Part shown: positions 1 to 11,478 of the stretch, piece after piece
Position numbering within the stretch: the stretch's first letter is position 1
Layout of the letters: each line of letters starts with the position of its first letter
Assembly: GCA_021464415.1 (NCBI GenBank)
Contig: CM038465.1
Span: 21,607,839 to 21,671,838 of the forward strand
Direction: 5' to 3'
Origin: Lonicera japonica
Lineage: Eukaryota > Streptophyta > Magnoliopsida > Dipsacales > Caprifoliaceae
DNA: 64,000 nucleotides
The notes under the pieces: generated by a model
Told to the model about the DNA's origin: nothing
Database searches by the model: none
Seen by the model: only the letters and a program-made list of their open reading frames with translations
Position numbers and translations under genes: made by a program

Positions 1-889
1 AGCAACTATCCCTAGTATGAGCTGACCACTTGCAATGATCACACCACAATTTCTGCTTTCCTCCCCGCTTATCACTGTCTACGGCTTTATCAAAGGCTAC
101 CAGTGCAGAACCCTCACCATTTGTACGGGGCTCCCGTTCATCTTTCAACATCACAGATCGTCGAGCCTCTTCTCTTCGTACCTCTGAAAACACCTCTCTG
201 ATAGTGGGCAAAGGAATTCTGCCTAAAATGCGACCCCGAACTTCGTCTAGGTCTTTGTTTAGTCCAGCCAAAAAGACAAACACCCGAACTCGCTCAACCT
301 TCTTCTTGTAACGAGCACTATCATTCGGGTTTTCCCACTCTTCAGTTTCAAACAAATCTAACTCTTGCCATATGGCCATCATGTCATGGTAGTAGGCTGT
401 AACCCCACGATCTCCTTGTTGCATCTTCCACAATTGATTATTGAGTTCGAACATTTGAGAATAGTTGTCTAGATTCGAGTACGTTTCCTTCACCGCGTGC
501 CAGATATCTCGAGCAGTCGGCAGGAACATATAGGGTTTACTAAGTCCAGCCTCCATAGAATTGATCAACCACGAGGTAACCATCGAATTCTCCTCGCGCC
601 ATGACTTAAAGCCCGGGTCGTTAGATGGGGGTGGTACTACCTCACCATTTACATAACCTAATTTTCTTTTGCCGTCAATAAACAGCCTCATTGATTGTGC
701 CCATTCGAGGTAATTCCTTCCATTTAATTTGTGACTAATATTAGCCACAGGATTATCACTCACCGAATAAATAATAGCAAATTGAGACATAGTATCTTTG
801 AACGTAGAAGACGGGCTTGTGGTGGAACCACTACAAGATTCTGTGACACCCGGACTACTAGCACCCACCATAGCAAGTTTATAGTTCAT
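1..889 (-). CDS. Ty1/copia gag, 3' part outside window
   Basis: An uninterrupted minus-strand frame runs from an ATG at 889 to the window edge (296 codons, no stop); a second in-frame ATG lies at 871 and a TAA lies a few codons upstream of 889. The product is a Copia-type Gag. Near residue 55 it has the N-terminal pattern seen in plant Copia Gags (KLNGRNYLEWAQSM), followed by the helical retrotran_gag/UBN2-type region with YCxxL-like spacing, and the last visible residues begin a zinc knuckle (CDHCKWSAHTRDSC). Gag packages element RNA in virus-like particles. PBS and LTR end lie upstream at 1386-1580, so this is the 5' half of an element whose pol lies left of the window. No break is visible. 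The lineage within Copia is uncertain. Confidence 0.85.
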   Translation of the reverse strand, partial: MNYKLAMVGASSPGVTESCSGSTTSPSSTFKDTMSQFAIIYSVSDNPVANISHKLNGRNYLEWAQSMRLFIDGKRKLGYVNGEVVPPPSNDPGFKSWREENSMVTSWLINSMEAGLSKPYMFLPTARDIWHAVKETYSNLDNYSQMFELNNQLWKMQQGDRGVTAYYHDMMAIWQELDLFETEEWENPNDSARYKKKVERVRVFVFLAGLNKDLDEVRGRILGRIPLPTIREVFSEVRREEARRSVMLKDEREPRTNGEGSALVAFDKAVDSDKRGGKQKLWCDHCKWSAHTRDSC

Positions 890-1385
890 ATGGTAAGAGA
901 ATTAACCTAACCAGACCAAGAACAGGGACTGAATAGTACTAGACAGAACTGAACAATATGGAACAGTAGCAAACTCACCGGAACAGTTGTAGATTAACTG
1001 AAACAGTACCAAAACGGATCAAACTCACCAAACCAAGACCAGAATACGGTGCGAAACTGTGAGACAACGAGTACTGGAAAATTTGGGACTGATCGGAGCT
1101 CAGACGCGCTGTCACGCGTGGCTGTAGTGGACGGCGCGTGAGATCCACGCGCGGAGGTTGGGTGGCGCGTGTAGGCGCGTGAAGGTCCGTTTCCCGGTGA
1201 TTTTTCCGGCGTGGGTTCTCCTGAAGATTCCGACCACTTCTGTAATGGTGGTGTGATGAAAAAACGACACACGTAACTGGTTTTTGAGATTGCACATACG
1301 TAACTAGGGTTTTGGCCGGAAAACTACAGTGGCGGCTAGGATAAAAATGCCTAAGGAGTTCCTAACCCTCCTTCCTAACCTCCTC
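890..1385 (-). other. Copia untranslated leader
   Basis: About 500 bases between the PBS and the gag ATG. No long frame on the element strand; the short frames on the same strand around 975-1297 look like chance. It includes a GC-rich stretch (1100-1200) with several GCGCG runs, unlike the AT-rich surroundings. Confidence 0.55.
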
Positions 1386-1393
1386 TGATACCA
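1386..1393 (-). other. Copia primer binding site
   Basis: Minus-strand TGGTATCAGAGG begins at 1393, the usual plant Copia PBS complementary to the 3' end of initiator tRNA-Met. It sits immediately inside the LTR end and fixes the element orientation as minus. Confidence 0.75.
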
Positions 1394-1394
1394 T

Positions 1395-1580
1395 ATAGAA
1401 ATAGAGAGAACTCTTGTATTTTATTCCATAATAATAAAGATTGAATACTAGGACATTATATAGGGAATAACATCCTACCTTATCTAAAATACCTATCAAG
1501 GTGGGATTCTACCATAAACAAAATAACATAAATAAATAACTAATCTAAATAATATTAAATTATCAATAAAGTCGGTGCAA
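1395..1580 (-). repeat. Copia 5' LTR (3' end, outer limit uncertain)
   Basis: On the minus strand the LTR ends with a stretch containing CTATATAATG (TATA-like), then AATAAAATACAAGAG and a CTCTCTATTTCTATA end, which is a familiar plant Copia LTR terminus next to the PBS. The expected terminal CA is not clean. I could not place the outer (TG) boundary; 1580 is an estimate. Confidence 0.45.
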
Positions 1581-3656
1581 CTGGAGATTATTAGATAAAC
1601 GAATGTGCAATTTTGTATCTGATAAAAGTTACTGTCTTCTAGTCCTCCTTGGTGACTCCGGTACATTAATAAGACTATGTTATGCTAGGTTGATCTCTAT
1701 GGGAGTTCAGGTCCCCAGCCAGTTTCGCCATTGGAATCTTAGAAAACCATGTTTTTCTTTTGCCCTATATGTTGTTCTTCACACAAACAAACTTTGCGGT
1801 TCTCTTCATGCATGCACACAACCCGATCTCAATCTCCTGAACACTTAATGTTCCTTTACTTCATTTTTTTTTAGGAATTGTGCTCTTGTCAACACTTGTA
1901 ACTCATTGCCACTGTAAAAGTTCTGATATTGAATACAACAAAGCTGGTCAGAAATTTATTAAGCAAAGAAAAGAAATGAAGATAAGGATTATTAAAAAAG
2001 AAGCTATACTCAAAACAAACCAACAGTTAACTGAAGCTATACTTGGACTAAAAGTGCACACATATCCTGAATCATAGCTTCCTGCTCCACAGCATTAACA
2101 TTAGTAATTTGGCGTGAATAATAAGGGACTTCAATTCAACAACTGAATTGTACCTGCAATTGACAAAGATGATATGCCTCTCCACCCTTCCATCTTAGAT
2201 TTGATAACATCAAAACTATCAGATAAGTGCATCCACCGGCTTACTTTAATAACTTTATTAGTAATTAAGGTTTACTTTCTAATTAGTCTGATGACAGAAA
2301 CTTGAATGATTTCTACATGACTGATGCATGTTATCTTCGATATTCAGGAAGTAAATTCAGCTTCAAATCTGGAAATAAGATAGGAGTGGGATGAATAGAA
2401 AAGGTGATTGCTTGCAGGTATAACGTGAAGCAAAAAACAAAGTTGTTCTTCATAGAAGATTCTGAACTCGTAAGTTCAAAGCAGGTATAAGGAATTTGAA
2501 ACTAATAATATTTTCTCCAACTCAAGGAGCAAATATTGACAACTGAGAATACACACATTATTGTTTGAAATACCCGTGTGTCGAGAGCATCAAACGGGTG
2601 GTGTTTCAGATTATGGGCATCTAGATTGGATAAAGTTATCTTCATTTAGGAGGATTGATGCCAACGCAACTAATCTTATGCCCCCAAAGTATTAAAAACA
2701 CACAAGGTTTAATTAAGGAGAAATGGAAAACTGAAAAAAGCCAATTTTTGAGAGTACCAGAAACACCTGTTACAGAAACAGTTATAATTTCTTCCACAGT
2801 GATCTGATTTACGAACCGTTTCTTGAATTGGAAATTAGACTTACCAGAGATTTCTCTTGATATGTGGATTAGCTCGTAAATCAGGCCATGGAGATCGCAC
2901 AAAGCCCGAGAGCAGACCCCATAACCATTGTTTGCAACATTCTGTTTTTAATGCCTTTCAATGTATTTGGTTATTTGAGTCTCCTTGTCTTCTTCTCTTA
3001 TTAATGTTATTTAGTAGTTTATTTATTCTGGTTCATGTACCTATGGGTGGAGGGACGTTCCATGCCATCTATATATATGAATTAACTTGGACCATTGACT
3101 AAACTAGTTTAATTCCCCCAGTTTCCCATAGGAAGGCAACAACCTTAATCCTCGTTTGATTCCATGGGTACATTCTGAGGAACAAATTGTACGGATAACA
3201 TGCTTTTATGTGTTCTCTACTGATGATCTGAATGTTGGTGGTTAAACAATCTGACTTTCATCAACCATTGGCTCCAACACAGCTAGAACCAGAACATGAT
3301 ACTATGAACCAACTTCTTAAGTCTATTCATGGTAGAGGCACTAGAACCTCTTAAGTTTCAAAATAAAGTGGAAATCATTGAAAATTTTGATGAGTGGAAG
3401 TTTGAGATGTCTTACCCTTATCCTTTGTGGCTTTCTTTTTCCTTCCCCTCTTTTTCGGTCGCGTTTGGCCCTGCTCAACACTAGTTTGCAAAATTTCTGT
3501 TTACTTAAGAAACACATCACTGTTAAAGTATTTTACCCTCTCGTTAAGAAGAGCACCATCTTGGATTAAAGCAATTCTCAGATCTTCCTTATTCAACGAA
3601 GCATAGGTGACTTTAAATTCTCAGTAGAACGAAGGGATAAACCTATTTGTGCCATG
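1581..3656. other. Intergenic, nothing recognised
   Basis: Short frames on both strands (the longest about 86 codons) show no domain, motif or codon pattern I recognise. Probably decayed repeat or intergenic sequence; no supported gene. Confidence 0.5.
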
Positions 3657-4323
3657 CTAGAAAGGAACAGGAGCCTTCCATGGCACAATCTCAGTCGGAG
3701 CAACTGATTTATTCTCCTCAAAGTCAGACCCAAATGCTTCAACATTATTCGTATCGATTGAGCTGGATTCAATACATAATTGATAATTCTTCCACTTGAA
3801 CACCAGCTGACTCATCCCTACCCAAAACATCCTCCACATCGACATTGCTTACCTCTCCTATCCACACTTTCTTCCCTCCCCTAATTTCCTGCCATTTATC
3901 TTCTAAATCATGGTTAGCAAGAGCAGATCCAACACAAATCTGCCCAGTTGAAGTCCCAATATATTCATCAAAATGCTTAATCTGTTGATAGACCCTTTCC
4001 TCCTCCTTGGCCCCCACTACCTGTTCCTTTCTACCACCAATCATCAGATTTCCCTGCATTGCCGGAGCCTGAAACCCTGGCACAACATCACCAAAGCCTT
4101 TATTCGCCATTATTTTACATTCAATGCGTCATGACCCTGCCTCATACATTTAGTGCAAAACTTAGGGATATTTTTATATTCAATAAATTGCCAAAAACCA
4201 CTGGAACCACTTCCCAGCCAGACATGCTTAGGGAATTTCTTCAAAATATCCATTTCAACAAAAACACGAGCCACACTAGGTCTAATCAGATTCGTAGTCA
4301 CAGCATCCATCTTCATTGGTGAG
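3657..4323 (-). pseudogene. LINE ORF1 remnant, zinc-knuckle and C-terminal part
   Basis: Minus-strand continuation of the LINE ORF1 whose N-terminal part lies at 9396-9897. At 4316-4113 the frame shows the signature of plant L1 ORF1 proteins: RPSVARVFVEMD, then FWQFIEYKNIPKFCTKCMRQGH, i.e. the end of the DUF4283 region and a zf-CCHC_4 knuckle (C-x2-C-x4-H). A stop (LNVK*) follows, then a shifted 113-codon frame (4110-3769) and a 62-codon frame (3845-3657) that read as the polar C-terminal part of ORF1. At least two frame breaks. No ORF2 (endonuclease/RT) follows to the left, so the LINE is truncated. ORF1 proteins bind element RNA. Confidence 0.75.
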
Positions 4324-4328
4324 CCTAA
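4324..4328. repeat. Target site duplication CCTAA (left)
   Basis: CCTAA lies immediately before the TGTGAG start of the left LTR and is repeated at 9391-9395 directly after the right LTR, as expected for Copia integration. Confidence 0.95.
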
Positions 4329-4732
4329 TGTGAGTTTGGCTCACATTTGGTGTATTTGGCAAAATTGTGGCAGTGGGCTAGTTTTTGGTCCAAGGCAAAT
4401 TTTTCCTTTAAGTGTTGTTTTTTGGCTCATTTGTTCATAAGTTTGTTTTTTGCCTAGAGTGAGTTGAGAGCTAAATTTTGCGAGAAATTTATGTGTGTGC
4501 TTGTAATCACTCTTTGTTCCCAATTATCAATAGAAGCTATCATCTGTGTGGATTAGTGGCGTTTACGCCGACACCACGGTAAAACCTTGTCTTGCGCAAT
4601 TATTTCTTTATTTCCTATTTCTCTATTGTGGGTGTATTTTTTTGTGTCGGTTCTTCTTTCGGGTAAACCATTTGGGCTTGTGAGATCCCTCGACGTTGCG
4701 TCGTGCTCGGTTGTGAGCGGTTTGGTGCAACA
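4329..4732 (+). repeat. Copia 5' LTR
   Basis: 404 bp, TG...CA. Differs from the right copy at five positions (C/T near 4480, C/T near 4570, G/C and T/C near 4635, T/C near 4726) and by one C near 4718. It starts with a small terminal palindrome (TGTGAG..CTCACA). Confidence 0.93.
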
Positions 4733-4734
4733 AA

Positions 4735-4748
4735 TTGGTATCAGAGGC
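4735..4748 (+). other. Copia primer binding site
   Basis: TTGGTATCAGAGGC two bases inside the LTR; complementary to initiator tRNA-Met, standard for plant Copia. Confidence 0.85.
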
Positions 4749-4864
4749 TAAAACGAGAAAGGTGGATTTTTATGTCGCACGCCAAGTGTTTGATAAAATT
4801 CCTAAGTGAGATTTTTTCAATCTTTGTCTCGTTGTTGGTTTGTCAAGTCCATTGGTGATTGAAG

Positions 4865-7800
4865 ATGACTACTTCTAAGATCTCAAAGGTGTCAGCGATA
4901 AAGTTTGATGTAGAGAAATTCGATGGAAAGTTGGTAAATTTCGGCATGTGCCAATGTCAAATGCGCGATGTCTTGATCCAACAGGAGTTGCATAAGGCAT
5001 TGTTGGGTGTGGAAGCTAAGCCCACGACGATGACATATGTTGAATGGGAAGAGTATGATTTGAAGGCTTGTAGCACTATCCGGTTGCATCTAGCTCAAAA
5101 TGTGATATACTACGTTATGCGTGAGAAATCCGCGGTTAGCATATGGAGGATACTGGAAGAGAAGTACATGATGAAGAGTATAGAGAACCGTCTCTATCTC
5201 AAGAAGAAGCTGTTCCGGTTTGAATATGCTAGAGGTACATCAATGAGTGAGCATGTCGATGAGTTTAACAAGATGATTTCTGATTTGTTAAACTTGAACG
5301 AGGACATGAAAGATGAGGATAAGGCTATTTTGTTGCTCAATTCACTTCCGGAATCCTATGACCATTTGAGCACCACTTTGTTATATGGTAAGGATTCAGT
5401 GAAATATGAGGACGTTTCTTCGGCACTGCTTGGTAATGAGCAGAGACAGAGGGAGAAATGTAGTACATCGTCCGATGCGTTGGTGACGCGGGGAAGGACA
5501 GATGATCGGAAACAAGTAAAGCACAACTCTCGGTCCAAGTCACGTACTAAGTATTTGGATAACATGGAATGTTACAAGTGCAAAAGGAAAGGGCATATGA
5601 AGAAGAATTGTCCTAACGCTTGGGTAGACAAGGGGAAGAAGAAGAATGCGGATGATACCGCGAATTCTGTTACTTCAGGGGATGTTGATTTCGAGAGTAT
5701 CTTAGTGGTTGCTCCTAGGGAAAGCTCAACGGACGAGTGGATTTTAGACTCGGGTTGTTCGTACCACATGTGTCCAAACAAGGACCTTTTCCATACCTTG
5801 ACGAAGGTAAATGGAGGAACTGTTTTGATGGGCAATGATCACGTTTGTAGGACGGAGGGTATTGGAACGGTCAAGTTGAAGCTACATGACGGAGCAGTCA
5901 GAATTCTGAATAAAGTCAGGTACATCCCGGATCTGAAGAAGAATTTGATTTCTTTGGGTTCTTTAGATTCCAACGGGTGCAAGATTGTACTCGAGAATGG
6001 AATGCTAAAGGTTACTTCCGGTGCCTTAGTGTTGATAAAGGGAAAGAAAGAGGGTAATCTCTATTTCCTTCAAGGTAGTACGGTGACGGGTAGCGTTTCT
6101 GTTTCTACGGAAGCTGGTGGAGCAAGTACAAGCTCGAATTTGACAAAATTATGGCATATGAGATTGGGACATGCCGGGGAGAAGGCAATGACGGTGTTAT
6201 GTAAGCAAGGTTTGCTTAAGGGTGCGAAGAGCTGCAAGCTAGAGTTTTGCGAGCATTGTGTGCTCGGGAAACAGACACGAGTAAAGTTTGGGACAGCTAT
6301 TCATTGCACGAAGGGGTTGCTTGACTACATACACACGGATGTCTAGGGACCTTTCAAGACGAAATCCTTAGGAGGTAATCATTACTTTGTTACATTTGTA
6401 GATGATTTCTCTAGGAGGATTTGGGTATATCTCATGAAGCACAAAGACGAGGTCTTTGGGGTGTTTCTAAGGTGGAAGAAGATGGTTGAAAATCAGCTTG
6501 GCAGGAAGATCAAGGTACTTAGATCCGATAACGGCGGAGAGTACACTAGTGATCCGTTTAAGGAGTACTGCCAAGATGAGGGAATTGTTCGCCATTTCAC
6601 GGTTAGAGGTACACCACAGCAAAACGGAGTAGCTGAGAGGATGAACCGTACCTTACTTGAAAAAGTGAGGTGTATGCTGTCAAATGCAAATTTGGGGAAA
6701 CAGTATTGGGCGGAGGCCTTATCCTATGCGAGCTACATTATTAACATGTTGCCATCTTCAGGGGTCGATTACAAAACTCCTATGGAGGTTTGGACAGGAT
6801 CTCATGCGAGTTACGATTCATTACACATATTTGGGTGTCCGGCTTATTATCACGTCCGTGAAGATAAGATTGATCCAAGAGCCCGGAAGGCGATCTTTAT
6901 GGGTTCAAGATTTGGAGTCAAGGGATACAAGTTGTGATGTCTACAAGACCGAAAAATGATCGTTAGTAGAGATGTTACATTTGACGAGGCGTCTTTGCTC
7001 AAGATGCCTACGGGAGAAAATGTAAAGGCTCTCGATGAGAGTGAGAAGAGTGGAGTGGTGCAAACGGAAGTTACTACGCCGGTGGTGACTATTCCGGTGT
7101 AATCAGAATTGACTAATCCGGTTGATTCTTTCGATAGTGATTCGGAGAATGGGGAGATTCCTATTGAGGGGTCTAGTCAACAACAACGAGAGGTACCGTC
7201 TTTGGCGAGCGGAAGGGAGCCGAGAGCTCGACGAGCACCGCAACGATTTGGCTATGAAGATAGTGTGGCATATGCATTGGTGGTTTATGGCGATGAACTG
7301 ACTTCTTATCGGGAGGCAGTGGCGGATAGTCATTGTGATGAATGGAAGGCGGCCATGGGTGAGGAGATGAATTCTCTTCACAAGAATGAAACCTGGGATC
7401 TTTGCAAGTTGCCAAAGGGGAAAAAGTCAATTGGGTGCAAATGGGTGTTTGCCAAGAAAGACGGGGTTCTAGATTCGGATGTTCGGTATAAAGCAAGATT
7501 GGTGGCTAAGGGATTTGCACAGAGGGAAGGAGTGGATTATAATGAAGTCTTCTCTCCGGTAGTAAAACACACTTCCATTAGAGTGCTATTAGCTATGGTT
7601 TTGCAGTTTGACTTAGAGCTTGAACAACTCGATGTCAAGACGGCGTTCTTGCATGGGGATCTAGAGGAGGAGATTTATATATCTCAACCGGAGGGGTTCA
7701 AGGTTGTTGGCAAGGAAGATTGTGTTTGTAAACTGAAGAAGTCTTTGTATGGGTTGAAGCAATTGCCTAGACAATGGTACAAAAAGTTTGACACATTCAT

Positions 7801-8857
7801 GATGGCTCAGAAATTCAAGCGGAGTGATTTTGATCATTGCGTTTATTTCAAGAAACTTAAGGGGGATTCATTTATCTACTTACTCTTATATGTTGATGAT
7901 ATGCTTATTTGTTCATCGAGTATGTCTGATATCAACATGGTGAAGGCTCAGCTGAGTCTCGAGTTTGAGATGATGGACTTGGGTGGAGCTAAGAAGATTC
8001 TGGGAATGGAGATAGTTAGAGAGAGGAAGAAAGGAAGATTGTGCCTCACTCAGAGGCAATATCTAGAGAAAGTGGTAGTCCGGTTTAAGATGCAGGACTC
8101 AAAGCCTGTGAGTGTCCCATTGGCTCCTCACTTCAAGCTTTCGGCAACTATGGCTCCAGAAACAGATGAAGAGGTTGATTATATGGCTCAAGTTCCGTAT
8201 GCTAGTGCGGTAGAAAGCTTGATGTATGCCATGGTGTGTACTCGACCGGATATTGCTCAGGCAGTGAGCATTGTTAGTAGGTTTATGGCAAATCTGGGAA
8301 AACAGCATTGGAATGCCGTTAAGTGGATTTTGCGGTATCTACAAGGAACGGAGAATAAGGGGTTGGTGTACCAGAGAAACGAGGGGTCTATTATTTGCGG
8401 GTATGTTGATTCGGACTATGCTGGGGATCTTGACAAGCGACGGTCGACCACGGGGTATGTTTTCACATTTAGTGGTGGTCCGATTAGCTGGAGGTCGATG
8501 TTGCAAGGTGTAGTGGCGTTGTCTACTATGGAAGCAGAGTATATTGCAGCAACAGAGGCGGTCAAGGAAGCATTGTGGCTTCAGGGTTTGATAGGTGATT
8601 TGGGGATGGTTCAGGAGAATGTCGATGTACATTGTGATAGCCAGAGCGCTATTCATTTGGCCAAGAACCAAGTTCATCACGGACGGACGAAGCACATCGA
8701 TGTCCGGTTTCATTTTATACGGGAGATTATTGAGAGTGGTGAAGTAATTTTGAAGAAAATTGGCACCAAGGATAATCCTGCAGATATGATGACGAAGGTG
8801 GTACCGACGACCAAGTTTGAGCATTGCTCGACTTTGGTTAACATTCTTCGGTGTTGA
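4865..8857 (+). pseudogene. Copia gag-pol polyprotein with three in-frame stops
   Basis: One frame of 1,331 codons, broken only by TAG 6344-6346, TGA 6935-6937 and TAA 7100-7102; no frameshift. The start is the ATG at 4865, just after the leader. Domains in order: Gag with zinc knuckle CYKCKRKGHMKKNC (about residue 236); protease WILDSGCSYHM (292); GAG-pre-integrase LWHMRLGHAGEKAM (429); integrase with HTD (491), DNGGEY (556) and QQNGVAERMNR (588); RT from YKARLVAKGFAQ with YVDDM (about 1009); RNase H with DSDYAGDLDKRRSTTGYVF (1179) and KHIDVRFHFIRE. The first two stops replace conserved tryptophans (HTD-x-W-GP and KGYKLW contexts), so they are mutations, not translation signals. The protease-RT residues themselves look intact. 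Confidence 0.92.
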
Positions 8858-8969
8858 GGGCCCGTTCGGGGGTGGAGGCTCTTCGGGGCTAGGTGTGATG
8901 CTATAGTAGTATTGATGGAGGAACAAGAGGAGTGAGGTGTGCAATTTGCTGGACGAGATAGCTACATGA

Positions 8970-8987
8970 TTCGCCAAGGTGGAGATT
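8970..8987 (+). other. Copia polypurine tract
   Basis: Purine-rich AAGGTGGAGA directly precedes the right LTR; expected primer site for plus-strand DNA synthesis. Confidence 0.6.
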
Positions 8988-9390
8988 TGTGAGTTTGGCT
9001 CACATTTGGTGTATTTGGCAAAATTGTGGCAGTGGGCTAGTTTTTGGTCCAAGGCAAATTTTTCCTTTAAGTGTTGTTTTTTGGCTCATTTGTTCATAAG
9101 TTTGTTTTTTGCCTAGAGTGAGTTGAGAGCTAAATTTTGTGAGAAATTTATGTGTGTGCTTGTAATCACTCTTTGTTCCCAATTATCAATAGAAGCTATC
9201 ATCTGTGTGGATTAGTGGCGTTTACGCTGACACCACGGTAAAACCTTGTCTTGCGCAATTATTTCTTTATTTCCTATTTCTCTATTGTGGGTCTACTTTT
9301 TTGTGTCGGTTCTTCTTTCGGGTAAACCATTTGGGCTTGTGAGATCCCTCGACGTTGCGTCGTGCTCGGTTGTGAGGGTTTGGCGCAACA
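8988..9390 (+). repeat. Copia 3' LTR
   Basis: 403 bp, TGTGAG...GCAACA, matching 4329-4732 at about 98.5%. Confidence 0.93.
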
Positions 9391-9395
9391 CCTAA
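9391..9395. repeat. Target site duplication CCTAA (right)
   Basis: Copy of 4324-4328. Confidence 0.95.
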
Positions 9396-9897
9396 CATAC
9401 TAGCAATGGAGAATAAACTTGATTTTTGAAAAAAAATGTATCGGAAGGTTACGGAAATTTAACCAAATGGGAGCAATTGAATTCTCAGCATCCACTTGGA
9501 AGTCCCTTGTCCGCTTAAAAATCTGCATCGGAAACCTTGGAACATACCACTGTTCTCATAACCAGATCCGGTGATAATTTTCCTCGCAGTTGAATCGAAG
9601 AAGAACATGCCGCCTATCCAATAAACGAACTGAACAAACAGATCTCAAGCTAGCTAAACATTTATAGACAGCCTTAGTTTCCTGCAACGATGGCCGCCCA
9701 TGAGAAAATCTACCAACCAAAGCAAATTTGAAGGGGGATGCTAAATTGGCAATGTCCTTGTTGCTGAAGAACATCGCTGGTTCACCACAATACGTACTAC
9801 GAGCTTTCAACGGAATACCAGGCGATCTCTTATTTCCAACATCAGCAAAAGATTTGGCCAAATTTAGTGAAGAGCACATTTTGGTTGATGAAACCAA
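9396..9897 (-). pseudogene. LINE ORF1 remnant, DUF4283 N-terminal part
   Basis: Minus-strand frame from about 9897: FALVGRFSHGRPSL, then RRHVLLRFNCEENYHRIW, the DUF4283 pattern of plant L1 ORF1. A stop follows that tryptophan-leucine, and beyond it the same frame still reads EQWYVP, FPMQIFKRTRDFQVD and APIWLNFRNLP up to the Copia insertion. The protein continues at 4323-3657 on the other side of the Copia element. Broken by the Copia, at least two stops and frameshifts. Confidence 0.75.
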
Positions 9898-9910
9898 ATC
9901 ACCTAAATAA

Positions 9911-10663
9911 TTGGAGTTCTAATTTTGCTGTTAGGGAGATTAAGTGAATGGCGCGGTCAAAGAATTATACTAAAGCCCATTGCCGTTAACTTCAATGATA
10001 CTTATTTCGCTTTTGCAAAAATAGTATCAAACATGTTAAAATGAAAAAAAAAATATAAAAAAATGAAAGAAAGAAAGATTTATTCAAATGCATTTTCCAT
10101 ATATATATATATGCAGAAGTCATTTTCAGTTGTACTGAGATGAAACTATAGCCAACTATAATTCTGAGTGGTTCCTAGCTGGTTATTCCGACCAAGTGAA
10201 CATAACAGGATTTTAATTTACAACTAGAGAAACTGTTGACAAATAAGTACATTGTTTAGATTTATATCCCCGTTTGTGGAGTTCATTTGTTACACTGCTG
10301 GCTCTATATTTGATTCTGAAATTAAAGTTCAGCTTTATTTACAGGTAGCAAACATCTAGGAAGCACAGGTCAGTGCCGTTGTCCGAAACTTTGTGGACAC
10401 TTACATGGGCACGAGACTTCTAAGACACTTCATCGACACACCAGCTGGCATTTGTCAATTTCGGCAATTTCAAATATATAGTCACACGTTAGGGACATGC
10501 CTCGGACATAAGAGAGACATAACGCAGATACGGCTAGAATGTAAACATATTTCTAAAGCGTATAATATGTGAAAATATATGTATAAATATACAGTTAGCT
10601 CTTACATATTTTGATTTAATATTCATTATGTTGTATATAAATATATACATAATTTGAATGAAA
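9911..10663. other. AT-rich intergenic, no gene seen
   Basis: Includes an A-rich stretch (10036-10075) and an (AT)n run near 10099-10110. No coding pattern or recognised repeat. Confidence 0.5.
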
Positions 10664-10673
10664 TAATTATTTT

Positions 10674-10805
10674 TGAGAGCATAGCTCAAGTGGGAGAGGC
10701 TTGAGAAAATTGGCTTCGTTCAAGCTCCACTAACTACATATATTATTTAAGGGCCTTGAGCCATTGGCTTTGAGCTTCTTTGAAATTTTTAATATTTTTA
10801 CTATT
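10674..10805 (+). mobile_element. Candidate tRNA-derived SINE
   Basis: A 132-bp unit with a pol III A-box-like TAGCTCAAGTGG (10682-10693) and a B-box-like GTTCAAGCTC (10718-10727), 36 bp start to start, ending in a T/A-rich tail. It is flanked by a 10-bp direct repeat TAATTATTTT (10664-10673 and 10806-10815), which would be the TSD. The flanks are AT-rich, so the duplication could be chance. It does not fold into an intact tRNA by eye, so a tRNA gene is not called. Confidence 0.42.
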
Positions 10806-11288
10806 TAATTATTTTATTAATTAAGTTAATTTCGTTTTTTAATTATAAAGTCATTTGACTGTGTCTTTTGAGACGTTGGGGAGGTTGCGACTTCTGCGTG
10901 ACATACTTCTATCCCCACGTTCAAACTGTTGCATTGTATCTATACATAGTTAGTATCTCTAAGAGAGAAAAACATACCAAAACAATATTCTTCTTCTTCA
11001 TTGTTTTTTTTTCTTTCATATTTTCATAATTCATTGTAGTACTTTGAGAGTTCCATTAGGGTTCTACAATTCATATTTTGGACAAACTTTAGAATATATA
11101 GCATCGCAATATATATTTATAGTATATTTTTATATATCGACTGTTTTGATCAACATGCATTATGTAAACGAGTTGTACCTTACATTACGAGGCAACTCAT
11201 TTACGTTTGATTAAGTGGGGTATCTAACAAGATTATGTGTTTTGGGTTTTTCATAGGGAAATGGAGTTCTCATATGTTCTTGAATAGC

Positions 11289-11478
11289 GCATGCAGAGGA
11301 GGCTACATTGAGACATGATAAATTGAATGATTTTATTGATGATGCTTATGAAATCCATATACCGAGTAACACTCTGGTAGTTGATGTTGAGTGTGGAGTA
11401 AAAATTAATCAAGATCACGAAGGAGATTTTTTGGCTCATGTTGATCCTAATGTCAACCAAGATAAGGATTATATTTAG
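11289..11478 (+). pseudogene. Unassigned coding-like fragment
   Basis: An ATG-less open stretch with protein-like composition: LNDFIDDAYEIHIPSNTLVVDVE, then DHEGDFLAHVDPNV, ending at TAG 11476-11478. I do not recognise the family. Together with 11990-12166 it could be parts of one gene or transposon ORF separated by the CACTA-like segment. Confidence 0.2.

Larger units (their letters stand above)
4329..9390 (+). mobile_element. Complete Ty1/copia element (Tnt1/Tork-like), inactive
   Basis: A 5,062-bp LTR retrotransposon with all landmarks: 5-bp TSD, two near-identical LTRs beginning TGTGAG and ending GCAACA, tRNA-Met PBS, one gag-pol frame in the Copia domain order (GAG, PR, IN, RT, RH) and a purine-rich tract before the right LTR. 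It is inserted in a minus-strand LINE ORF1; joining the flanks across one TSD copy restores the LINE context. LTR comparison by eye gives 5 substitutions and a 1-base indel in 404 bp. Three in-frame stops make it non-autonomous. Confidence 0.95.

Noticed and set aside
2857..3102. 81-codon frame with a hydrophobic stretch
   Set aside because: No homology pattern and no gene context; likely chance in AT-rich DNA.
8339..9052. 237-codon minus-strand frame over the Copia 3' end
   Set aside because: Antisense shadow of the RNase H coding frame; it runs into the LTR and its composition is not protein-like.
10674..10760. tRNA gene
   Set aside because: A and B boxes are present, but no cloverleaf arms could be paired; a SINE or tRNA-derived fragment fits better.
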